From Labyrinthula sp. Ha (taxonomy: Eukaryota; Sar; Bigyra; Labyrinthulida; Labyrinthulaceae), in contig JAALGZ010000011.1 in assembly GCA_015227615.1 (NCBI GenBank), positions 1,290,471-1,354,470 of the forward strand: 64,000 bases of DNA, read 5' to 3'. A model generated the notes under the pieces. The model ran no database searches. It was not told where the DNA came from and saw nothing but the letters and a program-made list of their open reading frames with translations. The position numbers and the translations under genes are program-made. Numbering within the stretch: position 1 is the first letter of the stretch; each line of letters begins with the position of its first letter. Shown in pieces: positions 44,499 through 55,614 of the stretch.

Positions 44499-47400
44499 AT
44501 GGCTCAGATCGTTGCCGACAGTTCGAAACCTTTGAAACGTGTTAAACATATGCAGTTTGGAATTATGTCACCCGAAGAAATTCAGTCTTACTCAGTTACC
44601 CAGAAAACAGTTCATAATAAAAGAATGGTGCCTAGTGGGATCACGAGACCTGAGGCTTCTATCGATGGGGAACCTGTGTATGGTGGAGTCAATGATCCAA
44701 GAATGGGATCCACTTTTGATGAAGCCCATCCTGGATATTTTGGCCATATTGATTTATTTCTGCCGGTGTATCATATTGGATTTATGAAAACTGTTCTTCA
44801 TGTGCTAAGATGTGTTTCTTTCTATACCGGAAAACCCCTTGTTGATTTAAAGAACCAAACCATTTTGAATAAGCTTAAGCTTACGGCCAATGTCAAAGGC
44901 AAAAATAGATTGCTAACCATAAGCAGAGAATGTAATGGTAAGTCTACCTGTCCTGAGACACAAGGTTTGCAACCCAAATATACTAAGGATGGTTTAAAAA
45001 TGTTCATGACATTTCCTGAACCAAAGAGAAATGCTGAAAATTTACAGTCTACTAGTGCTCAAATTCCTTTAACAGGAGAAAGAAAGCAGGAGCTCTCTGC
45101 ATTTGAGGCTAGAAGAATACTTTCTATGATCTCTGATGAGGATTGTAGACTTCTTGGGTTAGATCCAAAATTTGCCCGACCTGAATGGATGATTCTTTCA
45201 GTTATGGCTGTTCCCCCTGTTCATGTCAGACCTTCTGTTTCAGTCAATGCTACTATGAGATGTGAAGATGATTTGACGCATAAACTGTCGGATATTGTAA
45301 AAGCAAATACCGCGCTTGGAGAGGCGGTCAAAAATGGCCAAGCTCAACATGTGATTAACGACTTAGTACATCTGTTACAGTACCATTGTGCAACGTTTGT
45401 AGATAATCAGCTGTCGTACCAGCAGCAAGCACAGCAAAAGAGTGGTAAACCGTTGAAGACAATAAGGCAACGTCTTGTAGGTAAGGAAGGGCGTGTTCGA
45501 GGAAATTTGATGGGGAAACGGGTTGATTTTTCTGGGAGAACGGTTATTACAGCAGATCCTAACTTAAGTATTGATCAAGTAGGAGTACCTCGATCTATTG
45601 CCATGAACTTGAGCGTTCCCGAAAAAGTAACTTGGTATAATATGGAAAGGATGAGACAACTTGTAATGAATGGACCCTTTGAACATCCAGGAGCTAAAAT
45701 GATCATCAGAGATGACGGGCAGCGAATTGATTTGAGGCATGCTAAAGACGGAAGTCTTACGCTTAAGCAGGGTTGGACTGTGGAGAGACATTTAACGAAC
45801 GATGATGTTGTGTTATTCAATAGACAGCCCAGTCTGCACAAAATGAGTATAATGGGGCATAGAGTTAGAGTCCTGGACTGGTCGACCTTTAGATTAAATC
45901 TTTCTGTGACTTCCCCGTATAATGCAGATTTTGATGGTGATGAGATGAATTTGCATGTTCCGCAAGGTCTGCCGGCTAGAGCAGAGGCGGAGAGTAATAT
46001 GATGGTTAACAAGGTTATCGTTTCCCCGCAGTCAAATCGACCAGTAATGGGTATCGTGCAAGATTCTCTTCTTTCTTCGGCTCTTATGACACGAAGAGAT
46101 GTTTTTCTTGAAAAAGAAAGTATGATGGATCTCGTCATGTGGCTGGAAGATGGCGGGAATGCACCCTCTGAGTTGCCAATTCCGGCTGTCATGGTTCCCA
46201 ACAAGCAGCAGCCTGGAAAATATACTGCTTACTGGACTGGAAAGCAGGCGTTTTCGCTACTAGTTCCTAAAATTAATCTTATTAGAAAATCAAATGGTCA
46301 TAAGGATAGTGAAAGATTCCCACAGGATCTTGTACCCAACGACACATATGTATATATTAAGGAGGGTGAAATTATTTGTGGCTGTATTGATAAGAAAACA
46401 TTAGGGGCTTCCGGTGGAGGTCTCATTCATGTAGTTTTTAACGAACATGGTCCAGAGGTTACACGAATCATGATGAATTTACTTCAGAAGGTAGCAAACT
46501 ATTGGGTGCTCCACCATGGCTTCACTATCTCGGTTGGAGACACGGTGCCTGATAAAGTCACGTTGCAATCTGTAGTTGATATTTTGGCGGAAGCAAAGGG
46601 TAAAGTTAAAGAGTTGGTGGAGCAAGGTCAACGAGGTGAGCTTGAGATTCAACCTGGTAGAACTATGGAGGAGTCTTTTGAAGATTATGTAAATATGAGA
46701 TTGAATTCTGCAAGAGATAACGCAGGGAAGAAAGCTGAAAGCTCGTTAACACTAGCAAATAATTTTAAAGGTACTGTATCTGCAGGAAGCAAAGGAAGTT
46801 TCCTAAACATATCCCAAATTATGGCTTGTGTCGGCCAGCAAAATGTCGAAGGAAAGAGGGTTGCCTATGGTTTCAGAAACAGAACTCTACCACATTTTAC
46901 AAAAGATGATTTGGGACCCGAAAGCCGTGGATTTGTTGAAAATTCGTATTTGAAAGGGTTGACACCGCAAGAGTTCTTTTTCCATGCCATGTCCGGAAGA
47001 GAAGGTTTAATTGATACGGCATGTAAAACTGCTGAAACTGGTTACATCCAAAGGAGGCTTGTTAAGGCTTTAGAAGATGTGATGGTAAGGTATGATGGAA
47101 CAGTCCGTAATTCTCGAGATGATATTATCCAGTTTCTTTATGGAGAGGATGGCATGGACGGAGCCTTTGTAGAACAAAATGTTTTTAACTTTCTTGTTTA
47201 CACACTTCCTCAAATGAAAGAAGCTTTTGAATTTAATTTTGATGCGAATGACCTTGGTTTTGCAAAAGGAGAAAAATGCTTGACGCAGAAAGTCATGAAG
47301 GAAATGAACGAAGATGCAACGGTGCGCAGATTGCATGAAGAGGAGTTTCAGCAACTTCTTCAAGATCAAAGAGATTTACAATGGATCATGTTTCATCGAG

Positions 47401-50009
47401 AACCCGGTGGAGCAAGAGCGAGCGACAAAAGCCTCCCTCTGCCCGTAAACTTTGATCGATTAATCTGGTTGGCTCAATCTGAATTTTATGTCGACAAGTC
47501 AAAGCCAACCTCATTGTCCCCAAAACTGGTAATTACAGAAGTTCGAAAATTGTTAGAGAAGTTGGTCATTGTAGAAGGCGATGACGAGCTATCGAAGGAG
47601 GCGCAAGAAAATGCTACACTTTTACTTAAAATCAAAGTTCGTAGCAGTTTAGCCTCAAAAGAAATAATTCAAAAACATAGACTCTCTGTGGAGGCTTTTT
47701 TATGGGTAGTGTCAGAAGTAGAAACTCGCTTCACGAAGGCTAAAGTTAACCCAGGAGAAATGTGTGGAGTACTTGCAGCGCAGTCAATCGGAGAACCAGC
47801 CACTCAGATGACATTGAACACTTTCCATTACGCTGGTGTTTCTTCAAAAAATGTTACCCTAGGTGTCCCTAGGCTAAAGGAAATTATTAACGGTGCTAAG
47901 ACGATTAAAACTCCTTCACTGAGTGTTTACCTGGATGACGAACATGCTCGCGACCAAGCAAAGGCGAAGGAGGTTTCCACCAGGCTCGAGTACACTACGA
48001 TGAAAGATATTTCAATTGAGGCAAAGATTGTGTATGATCCTAATCCTGGCGAGGCACCATACAGTACACTGGAGGAGGATAGAGAGTTGTTAGAATCCTA
48101 CTACGCGTTTCCCGATGAGGATGTTAAGATAGAGCAGCTCTCGCCATGGTTGCTTCGTTTTGAATTGAATATGCATTTAATGCAGTATAAGGGTATTACC
48201 TTCAATGAGATCACAGAGAAAATTGCAGCTGAATTCCAAAGCAGTTTGTTTTGCATCCACTCCGATGAAAATGCCGATAGGGCTGTACTGCGTATTCGAT
48301 TGGTACGTGAGGGTGATCAGGGCGATGCAACAGACATGGATGTAGATAAGTTTGAGGAAGATGATGAGTTTGAGGAGGAGCCCCTGCTACGTCAAGTGGA
48401 GCAAATATTACTCAACAAAATGTGTTTGCGTGGCGTAAAGGGAATTAAAAAGGTTTTTATTCGCGAAGACAAGAAAAAGATTTGGGCAGCTGATACACCG
48501 TTTGGGGGGTTTGTAGACAACAATGAGTGGGTTCTTGATACTGACGGTAGTAGCTTGAAACAGGTTCTTTGCTCAGAGGGAGTTGATCACACAAGGACTA
48601 TATCTAATGACTGTCTTGAAATCCTAGAGACCTTGGGCATCGAAGCTCTTCGAAGCTCACTGTTTAATGAATTGAGAGCTGTAATATCATTTGATGGTTC
48701 TTATGTAAATTATCGTCACTTGGCCATCTTGGTTGATGTTATGACCTACACTGGGGTCATGCTTCCTGTTACCCGCCACGGTATCAACAGGAATGACTCT
48801 GGACCTCTACAGCGTTGTTCTTTCGAAGAAACTGTTGAAATTCTTATGGATGCTGCGGCCTTTGCAGAGGATGATCCATTGAAAGGGGTCTCTGAAAACG
48901 TCATGTTAGGTAATTTGGCACCAATTGGCAGTGGCCATATGGATTTATTGCTTGATGAGGAAATGATCAAAGAGGCCATTGATCATACTGATCTAGCTAC
49001 TGGCAACATGAAGAAAGAAGATGGACTTTCCAATCTTGACAAGCATCTTGCTTATGGTGCAATTTCAGCTAATGGTATGGATGTTGTGTTTTCACCTGGA
49101 CCAGGGCTTGATGCAAGCTTCAGTCCAGGGCCTCAAACTGGAATCTCTGGTTACGGCGGATCCCCAGGAAGTCCTGCCTATGGTTCTCCGCTCAGTCCAG
49201 CTTATTCACAGGGTGTTGCAAGTCCAGGCCATTCTCCTGTATCCCCTGCCTACTCTCCGTTGCATAACACATCATCTGGCTTTGGAGCACCTGGAGCCGT
49301 TAGATCCCCGGGCTACAGTCCTAGCTCGCCTGCTTACAGCCCGACAAGTCCCGCATACTCACCAACTTCACCTGCCTATAGCCCAACCTCTCCGGCATAT
49401 TCTCCAACTTCACCAGCTTATTCCCCTACATCACCGGCTTATTCGCCTACTTCTCCCGCATATAGTCCTACATCTCCTGCGTACAGCCCGACCTCGCCGG
49501 CGTATTCACCAACGTCACCAGCTTATTCACCGACGTCACCTGCATATTCCCCTACTTCCCCGGCATATAGTCCAACGAGCCCGGCGTACTCACCAACAAG
49601 CCCTGCGTATTCTCCCACCTCACCAGCCTATAGTCCCACCTCACCAGCCTATTCACCAACATCCCCAGCCTATAGCCCAACATCCCCAGCCTATAGCCCA
49701 ACATCCCCAGCCTATAGCCCAACATCCCCCGCTTATAGCCCCACCTCACCTGCATATTCTCCAACATCTCCAGCGTATAGTCCAACTTCTCCAGCTTACT
49801 CTCCTACGTCACCTGCCTATAGTCCTACCAGTCCTGCTTATTCTCCAACTTCCCCTGCATACAGTCCTACCTCCCCAGCATATAGCCCTACAAGTCCAGC
49901 ATATTCACCTACTTCCCCTGCATACAGTCCAACTTCTCCTGCATACAGCCCTTCGAGTCCAGCATATGATCCTAATGATCAGAAAGACAGCAACAAGAAA
50001 AAGAACTAA
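44499..50009 (+). CDS. RPB1: RNA polymerase II largest subunit, RPB1
   Basis: 1836 aa, intronless. This is the catalytic largest subunit of RNA polymerase II. Landmarks: the N-terminal clamp entry GGVNDPRMGS...FGHIDL; RLVGKEGRVRGNLMGKRVDFSGRT; the active-site loop NADFDGDEMNLHVP with three catalytic Asp at 477, 479 and 481; the bridge-helix region TPQEFFFHAMSGREGLIDTA; the trigger loop QSIGEPATQMTLNTFHYAG from residue 1095; SDGSYVNYRH-type and RCSFEETVEIL segments before a linker and the tail. The tail (1606-1822) is 31 uninterrupted heptads, 29 of them exactly YSPTSPA, with YSPSSPA at each end, followed by a 14-residue basic tip. Unusually, the clamp zinc knuckle (normally CxxC...CxGHFGH) is missing: residues 70-85 read GSTFDEAHPGYFGHID. 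The next CxxC is replaced too (CVSFYTGK). All catalytic motifs look intact, so I expect a working gene. Confidence 0.97.
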   Translation: MAQIVADSSKPLKRVKHMQFGIMSPEEIQSYSVTQKTVHNKRMVPSGITRPEASIDGEPVYGGVNDPRMGSTFDEAHPGYFGHIDLFLPVYHIGFMKTVLHVLRCVSFYTGKPLVDLKNQTILNKLKLTANVKGKNRLLTISRECNGKSTCPETQGLQPKYTKDGLKMFMTFPEPKRNAENLQSTSAQIPLTGERKQELSAFEARRILSMISDEDCRLLGLDPKFARPEWMILSVMAVPPVHVRPSVSVNATMRCEDDLTHKLSDIVKANTALGEAVKNGQAQHVINDLVHLLQYHCATFVDNQLSYQQQAQQKSGKPLKTIRQRLVGKEGRVRGNLMGKRVDFSGRTVITADPNLSIDQVGVPRSIAMNLSVPEKVTWYNMERMRQLVMNGPFEHPGAKMIIRDDGQRIDLRHAKDGSLTLKQGWTVERHLTNDDVVLFNRQPSLHKMSIMGHRVRVLDWSTFRLNLSVTSPYNADFDGDEMNLHVPQGLPARAEAESNMMVNKVIVSPQSNRPVMGIVQDSLLSSALMTRRDVFLEKESMMDLVMWLEDGGNAPSELPIPAVMVPNKQQPGKYTAYWTGKQAFSLLVPKINLIRKSNGHKDSERFPQDLVPNDTYVYIKEGEIICGCIDKKTLGASGGGLIHVVFNEHGPEVTRIMMNLLQKVANYWVLHHGFTISVGDTVPDKVTLQSVVDILAEAKGKVKELVEQGQRGELEIQPGRTMEESFEDYVNMRLNSARDNAGKKAESSLTLANNFKGTVSAGSKGSFLNISQIMACVGQQNVEGKRVAYGFRNRTLPHFTKDDLGPESRGFVENSYLKGLTPQEFFFHAMSGREGLIDTACKTAETGYIQRRLVKALEDVMVRYDGTVRNSRDDIIQFLYGEDGMDGAFVEQNVFNFLVYTLPQMKEAFEFNFDANDLGFAKGEKCLTQKVMKEMNEDATVRRLHEEEFQQLLQDQRDLQWIMFHREPGGARASDKSLPLPVNFDRLIWLAQSEFYVDKSKPTSLSPKLVITEVRKLLEKLVIVEGDDELSKEAQENATLLLKIKVRSSLASKEIIQKHRLSVEAFLWVVSEVETRFTKAKVNPGEMCGVLAAQSIGEPATQMTLNTFHYAGVSSKNVTLGVPRLKEIINGAKTIKTPSLSVYLDDEHARDQAKAKEVSTRLEYTTMKDISIEAKIVYDPNPGEAPYSTLEEDRELLESYYAFPDEDVKIEQLSPWLLRFELNMHLMQYKGITFNEITEKIAAEFQSSLFCIHSDENADRAVLRIRLVREGDQGDATDMDVDKFEEDDEFEEEPLLRQVEQILLNKMCLRGVKGIKKVFIREDKKKIWAADTPFGGFVDNNEWVLDTDGSSLKQVLCSEGVDHTRTISNDCLEILETLGIEALRSSLFNELRAVISFDGSYVNYRHLAILVDVMTYTGVMLPVTRHGINRNDSGPLQRCSFEETVEILMDAAAFAEDDPLKGVSENVMLGNLAPIGSGHMDLLLDEEMIKEAIDHTDLATGNMKKEDGLSNLDKHLAYGAISANGMDVVFSPGPGLDASFSPGPQTGISGYGGSPGSPAYGSPLSPAYSQGVASPGHSPVSPAYSPLHNTSSGFGAPGAVRSPGYSPSSPAYSPTSPAYSPTSPAYSPTSPAYSPTSPAYSPTSPAYSPTSPAYSPTSPAYSPTSPAYSPTSPAYSPTSPAYSPTSPAYSPTSPAYSPTSPAYSPTSPAYSPTSPAYSPTSPAYSPTSPAYSPTSPAYSPTSPAYSPTSPAYSPTSPAYSPTSPAYSPTSPAYSPTSPAYSPTSPAYSPTSPAYSPTSPAYSPTSPAYSPTSPAYSPSSPAYDPNDQKDSNKKKN
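49314..49964 (+). repeat. RPB1 C-terminal domain, 31 tandem 21-bp heptad codons
   Basis: 651 nt in frame, 31 units of 7 codons. The protein repeat is essentially perfect, but the DNA uses many synonymous codons. It is therefore mostly maintained by selection on protein rather than by recent DNA amplification. A run of near-identical DNA units around 49660-49740 suggests limited recent expansion there. Confidence 0.95.
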
Positions 50010-51920
50010 ATGCTTTGAAAGTTCGTTTAAGAATTTCAAAATGATTATGAAAATATCGCCGATTGGTTTTTTCGTATGTGTTCCACACCCTAGGTATGGG
50101 TATCACTGGGTACTGCATGTACTTTTGGTTTTTGAACCACCTGGTATTCTACGAAAGTGGTGCCAGTATACCACTTTATTGAACTTCCCTAGCTTTTGCA
50201 GAACTAGGTTACTTCCTTCCAAGAAGAAACTGTTCTAACATTGCAAGTTCCACCAGGTTTAACTCTAGGTTGTTAAGATCAGATATCTTTCAGTTATGTT
50301 ACATCGTTTAAGGTACAGAGAAATGTACAAGCTAAGCTGCACAAGGGTACGTCGAAAAGCAGATGTAAGCATTACTACCTTGTTAGAGCAAGATCTTTGC
50401 TTAAAGGGGCCTACGAGATAGATACGCATATTTTTGCTTCGGAAGACACAGATTCTTTTTAATTAGTCGTCACATTCTGTTATCTGAAAGACCTAGTCTT
50501 TGAAATTGGTTGAAGAATTCAGTGGCTTACAGACTGTTGTTTGTTTTTCAGTTACCTGTTAGAACTACTCCTAATGTCCTAAAGAGTTATTTATAATATC
50601 TGGCTACGAAACCTCATATTATTCGTAACTGACGCAAAATTACTTTGGACAAAGAATTAGCTCATTAAAGTACGGAGTACATACTACTTTTAGGTCGATA
50701 ACGAGAAGGACTACTTCCCTAGAATAATGAAAATTGATATTGCAAAGTTAGCTAAGATATTCAGAGAGTTGAGAAAAAACGAGCTTCATCCCAATTTGCA
50801 ACACTTTACTAATCTTCATTTGGGGTAGGAGAAAACTAAGTAGCTTCAACCACTTTGGAAATATGTTCAAAAAGGTTTATGATAACATTTCCTGATTTAA
50901 TACTAAACACAGAAGACTAATGACGGCTTAGATACCAATACTTAAGTGTTTTCCCTAATCACGTGTGTCAAGAAGTGCTTAATTTACTGCAGCTTCCAAT
51001 CCTCAAACTATTACGAACGATGTCATGATCCGAAAATATCATACAAATAATTTTAAAGGAGGGTTAAATAGGTTAGAAGAGAAGCTTCAGGAGTAGCACA
51101 GGTATCAATATCTCGCAGTAGGTGTTATATACAGATTATGGGAAACAAACACTGCAAAGAGGTTCTAATAGTTTTGTTATCTCCATCAACCAAGTTTCAC
51201 TCAATTTTGTCAAGAATAATGCATGAACCTGACTGTGCTGAGGCTTTCATCAAATAGTTCATTCTGTTTCCTAGGTATCCACGCTTGTTCGTTCTAAACT
51301 TGGCTGCATGGTGAAAACCTATGTACAAGATGTAAATATTTCTTAAATTATTCATAGGTGTTACGTCTATCAAATCAGTCTAACCCAATTTATTAACGGA
51401 ATGCATTGAATGCGCTTGCGAACACATTTTCCGTCATGTTTTAGGTGTTATGTTGTAGTAACTCCTAAGCATAATTACATCTGGAACTTGAAATTTTATT
51501 CAATATCGATTCTTAAGCGCATTTACAAACCTAGAAACAAGTTCAATACTGTACTGTGTATTTAGGCCTTCACGGTACAATGAGTTTCTATTGATTCTAA
51601 ATGCTATCAATCTTAACCAAGAAGTGGTACTGTTATTCTGTATTATTGTCGCACATATTAATAAAAAGCTTATCAGCAAAGAAATGATTTGAAGGCAAGT
51701 TCTTCGTATTACATATTTTATATAAGTCAAACGCCAATTAACTAAACGGAAGATTATTATTGTACTATAAGAACTAAGTTACCATTTAGTTTGCAAACTT
51801 GGAAGCAATCTTGCTATTTAACGGCCACCGTTATCAATATATTGTGGGACCTAGCGGCCCTCCCTACTCATTATGGTAATATCTCTTGTACAGTAGTTTC
51901 TTCCTGTTTAGGAAGATTAT

Positions 51921-51966
51921 GAAATTGAACCCGTGACAGAGACAAGCACTTAATTCCATTATACCA
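51921..51966 (-). other. tRNA-like A-box/B-box pair, degenerate
   Basis: On the minus strand an excellent A-box, TGGTATAATGG (51956-51966), is followed by CGGGTTCAATTTC (51921-51933), close to a B-box, over 46 nt in total. The T-arm and anticodon arm do not pair properly and the acceptor stem is absent, so this is a tRNA-derived relic rather than a tRNA. Confidence 0.3.
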
Positions 51967-52586
51967 ATGAATTCAAATGTAGAGATGTGTCGTTTATTCT
52001 TTATTACTTGCACCGTATCTATTATGCGTTCATCAAATCGTATATGTTGTATGTGGAGATAGTTGCACCTCTTGTAGTTCTAACCTCTTAGTGTAAATTC
52101 CATATTATAATTAGAACTTTAAGTAAGTAACTCTTTATCTGTAATTTAGGTTTCTCTATCACCAGTCCATGTTCAGGTAAGATAAATTCTTCTTTCATAG
52201 GTCGGCCCAAATGATCTCCAGAGACATTCATTCTAAAGCAATTATGCTGGAAAACTTAATTGCATGACTATAAGTTAAAGTGACACAACATCAGCACATG
52301 CCTCCAGGAGGATGTCGAATCACTATAATGAAGAACTGTTTAAATTTCAAGTGTGAATGCTGCATTCTTAGGTATCACGAGACATAACAAATGGCCGTTG
52401 TGTTCTTAAGACAGCCATGTTGTTGTGTTGAAGAAAAGGGAAATTAAAACAGTTTATGTTCATGAATCAATTGTATTCAGGCATTTAAAATTTACTTTTA
52501 GTAAGGGGGCTGTATTTCCACTTATTACTCTTGGATGTTTGTACCAAATATTGTGTTCTATGTACTAGAGTAAGAACCAATGAAAT

Positions 52587-53690
52587 TTATTTAAGCCTGG
52601 ACTTACTGTACTCATGTACCAGATTCATGAGAGACAGATATTCAACATCCAGTCCCTGAAATAGGATACAGTCAGGGCACAAGGAATTTTCAATTATGTA
52701 AATGTGTCCCCGTTGGAAATGGTCCCTCTGTAGTTGACATTTCCTTGTATTATGAGATTTTAGTGGAAGATTTTGTGGCACAGGAGTGCATGCGCTTCTG
52801 GAACAGAACTATTAACTCAATATTTGTTTATCAATATCCAATTCAAACCAAGCTTATAGTAATGGGCCAATGGTATAAACTGTCTAGATTAGTCGTTTCC
52901 TACCCTTGATAGTATTATGGCCATGGCTGTCAAGATATTGCACGTTGACACGTCAATTTCTATTTCGTATCCCATCATGAAAATATCAACTTAACAGTTA
53001 GCCAACTGAGTTTTATGGTAGACGAAAATAAGTTTAATCAAGAAAAAGAGAACAGCATGTATCAAACAATTTTATAAACTATGCCGTACCGAAGGAAAAT
53101 CACTAAACAGTACTATAGCTTCTTAGACACAAGAGAAATGAGCCAAGTATGATGCAAATCCATGATAAAGTAACAGTCAATAACACAAAGAACAATAAAA
53201 CAGCTCATACTTACTTACTTTATATATGCAAGTGCTTTTCTACAGATATTTTAATACTAACACCTCTGAAAGCTCCTGAAGAACCTCTCGATCTATGTTT
53301 CCAACTTCTGCAAGTGACAATTTTCCAGGCTGAGTGATCTGCAAGCAGGAGTGGCATTTGATATATTGATAACTTATCTATAAAAATTTTGCCCATACTT
53401 TTTTAGTTGATTCTGATAACTCCAAAACTCTTTTGATTTGTTGTTGATAAGCAATTCATTATCAATAATATATTGAGCCACACGGCCACGGGCCAAATAA
53501 CCAAAACATTGCTTTTCCTTTTTTGCAGCGTACGTAAAGCTTTAGAAAATTTGCCAAATGGCAAGTCCACAACCTGTGAAAGGATTATTCTCATGTCAGG
53601 TGGTCGATTTTTAAAGATTTTCAAACGGTGCAGATAATAAGAAATAAAACTTACTTTGTTTAAAGCAGGGTCACAGAGCACTTCTTTACT
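52587..53690 (-). pseudogene. Possible broken gene or spliced noncoding RNA
   Basis: Minus-strand islands with protein-like frames: about 53690-53654 (KEVLCDPALNK) ending at a GTAAGT donor; 53573-53400, where one frame reads VVDLPFGKFSKALRTLQ and a second reads CFGYLARGRVAQYIID after a register change at an A-rich run; 53339-53264 (ITQPGKLSLAEVGNIDREVL); and 52800-52603 (GHIYIIENSLCPDC) ending at another GTAAGT. The donors and acceptors are good matches to consensus, but the inferred introns are longer than the roughly 30 nt seen elsewhere, and no single frame runs through. A frameshifted pseudogene or a noncoding spliced RNA are both possible. I recognise no family. Confidence 0.25.
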
Positions 53691-55614
53691 TTTATAATCA
53701 GTTGATAATCAGAATATAATCAGAATCATTTGATAAGAATGAAGTTTCCGATTATTTATTAAATATTCAGAATCAAGACAATTATCAAATAATTCTCTAT
53801 AATTCGTATCAAATCCAATGTGTATCTATGAGTCTAATAGATAATCGCCAGATACTTGATCATCCGATGCAAATATTGTAGTTAATGTAAAACTGGCAAC
53901 TTGATCAAGAGTTTTTGGAAACAAAGGTTCAATTTATTTAACAAGCCAGCCAGTCCAGCTATTAAAGCTATGCGCAAGCTCACTAGTCACAATTCCTTAA
54001 TAAATAGAAATGCTCGTCGTTCTATTCTTTTCATTTCTTTGATTAAGATTTTTTGTGAACAGAACATCACTCATTTTTCTATTAGCTTAATACGTCCCAA
54101 ATACTGTTATTTCAATGGTTTTCCAACTTGGATAAACTAAAGAAACTATCAAATTTTACTTGTCATCTATACTGTTCATTAAAAACTTACAAGAATGAAG
54201 CTTTGGGGAAATATTTTCAACTCTTTTTTCTCTCCGTTTCTCCTTTATAGATTAGATGACATAAATTTGGTAAGTAGAAAGTGAACTAGATGATCATTTC
54301 CATATCGGGCATCAAAACCTGTTTTAGTCTTGCACGGCTCTGCCATCCAAATCCAGCCAGTGTTAACGAAACAAACTAGAGAAGAAAGATCTGCTACAAC
54401 AACAGACTCTACAAACGATTTTATACTGTGAAAGGAGTTCAAATCAAGTTCAAGAACTTTGAGAAATGCATAAAGAGTGACGAATTTTTTAATTTTTTAA
54501 TAGCCGGGTAATTTATCATCAAAATGATCGCCGATTGGGCTTTCTTTTGGGATCTGCAAGCGGAGACAACGATAGAACCATAGTGAGAAAATTCTGAGAG
54601 TATCGGATGGAGTTATTGTTTCGAAGTTTGTTCATTACTGTCTTGTTCACGTTACGGTAGCTTAGATTGTATTTGATGATGTAATTTTTTTTTGAGTAGG
54701 TATATTCCAAGCTTTGTGCTATATAAAGGTAGCTCTTGATATCGTGGTTTTTATTCACTTGTTATGCGAAGCATAAAGATAGGGCCATAATCATAGGATA
54801 AACTGTAGCTTCACGCTCTTTTATGTTCTTATATTACATCTTAAGATCTTCACACTTAAGGATGCACCATGAAAATATAGAATTGACTTGAAATTTTAGA
54901 TCATGAGTCAGAGATTTCTACATACTTGGGATTATTATCGAGTACACAGTATAGATAAGTACCTAGAGTTGTGTTTCATAATGAGGTAGTTTATGTAGCC
55001 ATTTTTAGTAATAATCATACCTGATAAGCAGCATCTAAAATAAAGAATTAGAGAGGGTTTTGCAGAACTAGCTGACTATAAATCTACAAATTCTGACTAC
55101 AGAATACTACTCACTTTTTCCCCAAAAAATGCTGTATCCAAGTTTCCGTGGCCTTAATAAACGATTTAATTTTGAAAGTATGCATTGGCATCTTGACATC
55201 TAGAGATAAAAGCTTATCGAATCAACATGACAGAAAAATGGAAGGACTGCAGAGAAGGTAAAGCAGTAGAGGCCCTTGCTAAAGCATGAGGCATGGGTTA
55301 GTTTGCGCCTAGTTCTCACGCAGTATCGATCCATAACCTGGTTAAACTATTAAGAGTCTAAGTTGATGACATTACCAGAAAGCAATATTCTTTTTCATTC
55401 ATACGTTTTTCTGAAAAAGCATTCAATAGAAGACACACTAGAGAAAACATTGGACAAAATAAAATCCAAGCTTCAAAACGCTAAATGAAAAGGAACATAT
55501 TTGGATGTCTTGGCAAATAATCTTGACACTTCAAACAAAACTTGCTGGATGTTCTTAGAAGATTGCACCTAAGATATCACATGGACAATTCAGAAATCTA
55601 GAATAGAAGCATCA

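Larger units (their letters stand above)
50010..55614. other. 5.6-kb gap downstream of RPB1
   Basis: Mostly AT-rich, without a confident gene. The first 250 bp hold the RPB1 3' untranslated region. A tRNA-like A-box/B-box pair lies at 51921-51966. GC-richer islands at about 52587-52810 and 53270-53690 have open frames and consensus splice donors (separate entry). Confidence 0.5.

Noticed and set aside
49021-50238. 405-codon plus-strand frame overlapping the end of RPB1
   Set aside because: It is an out-of-frame reading of the heptad repeat codons. The 21-bp periodicity keeps it open, and no protein features are present.
53901-54140. 79-codon plus-strand frame with basic composition, possibly a ribosomal-protein fragment
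   Set aside because: I could not match it to a family. The start lies in AT-rich DNA, the frame ends without context, and competing protein-like readings exist on the opposite strand.
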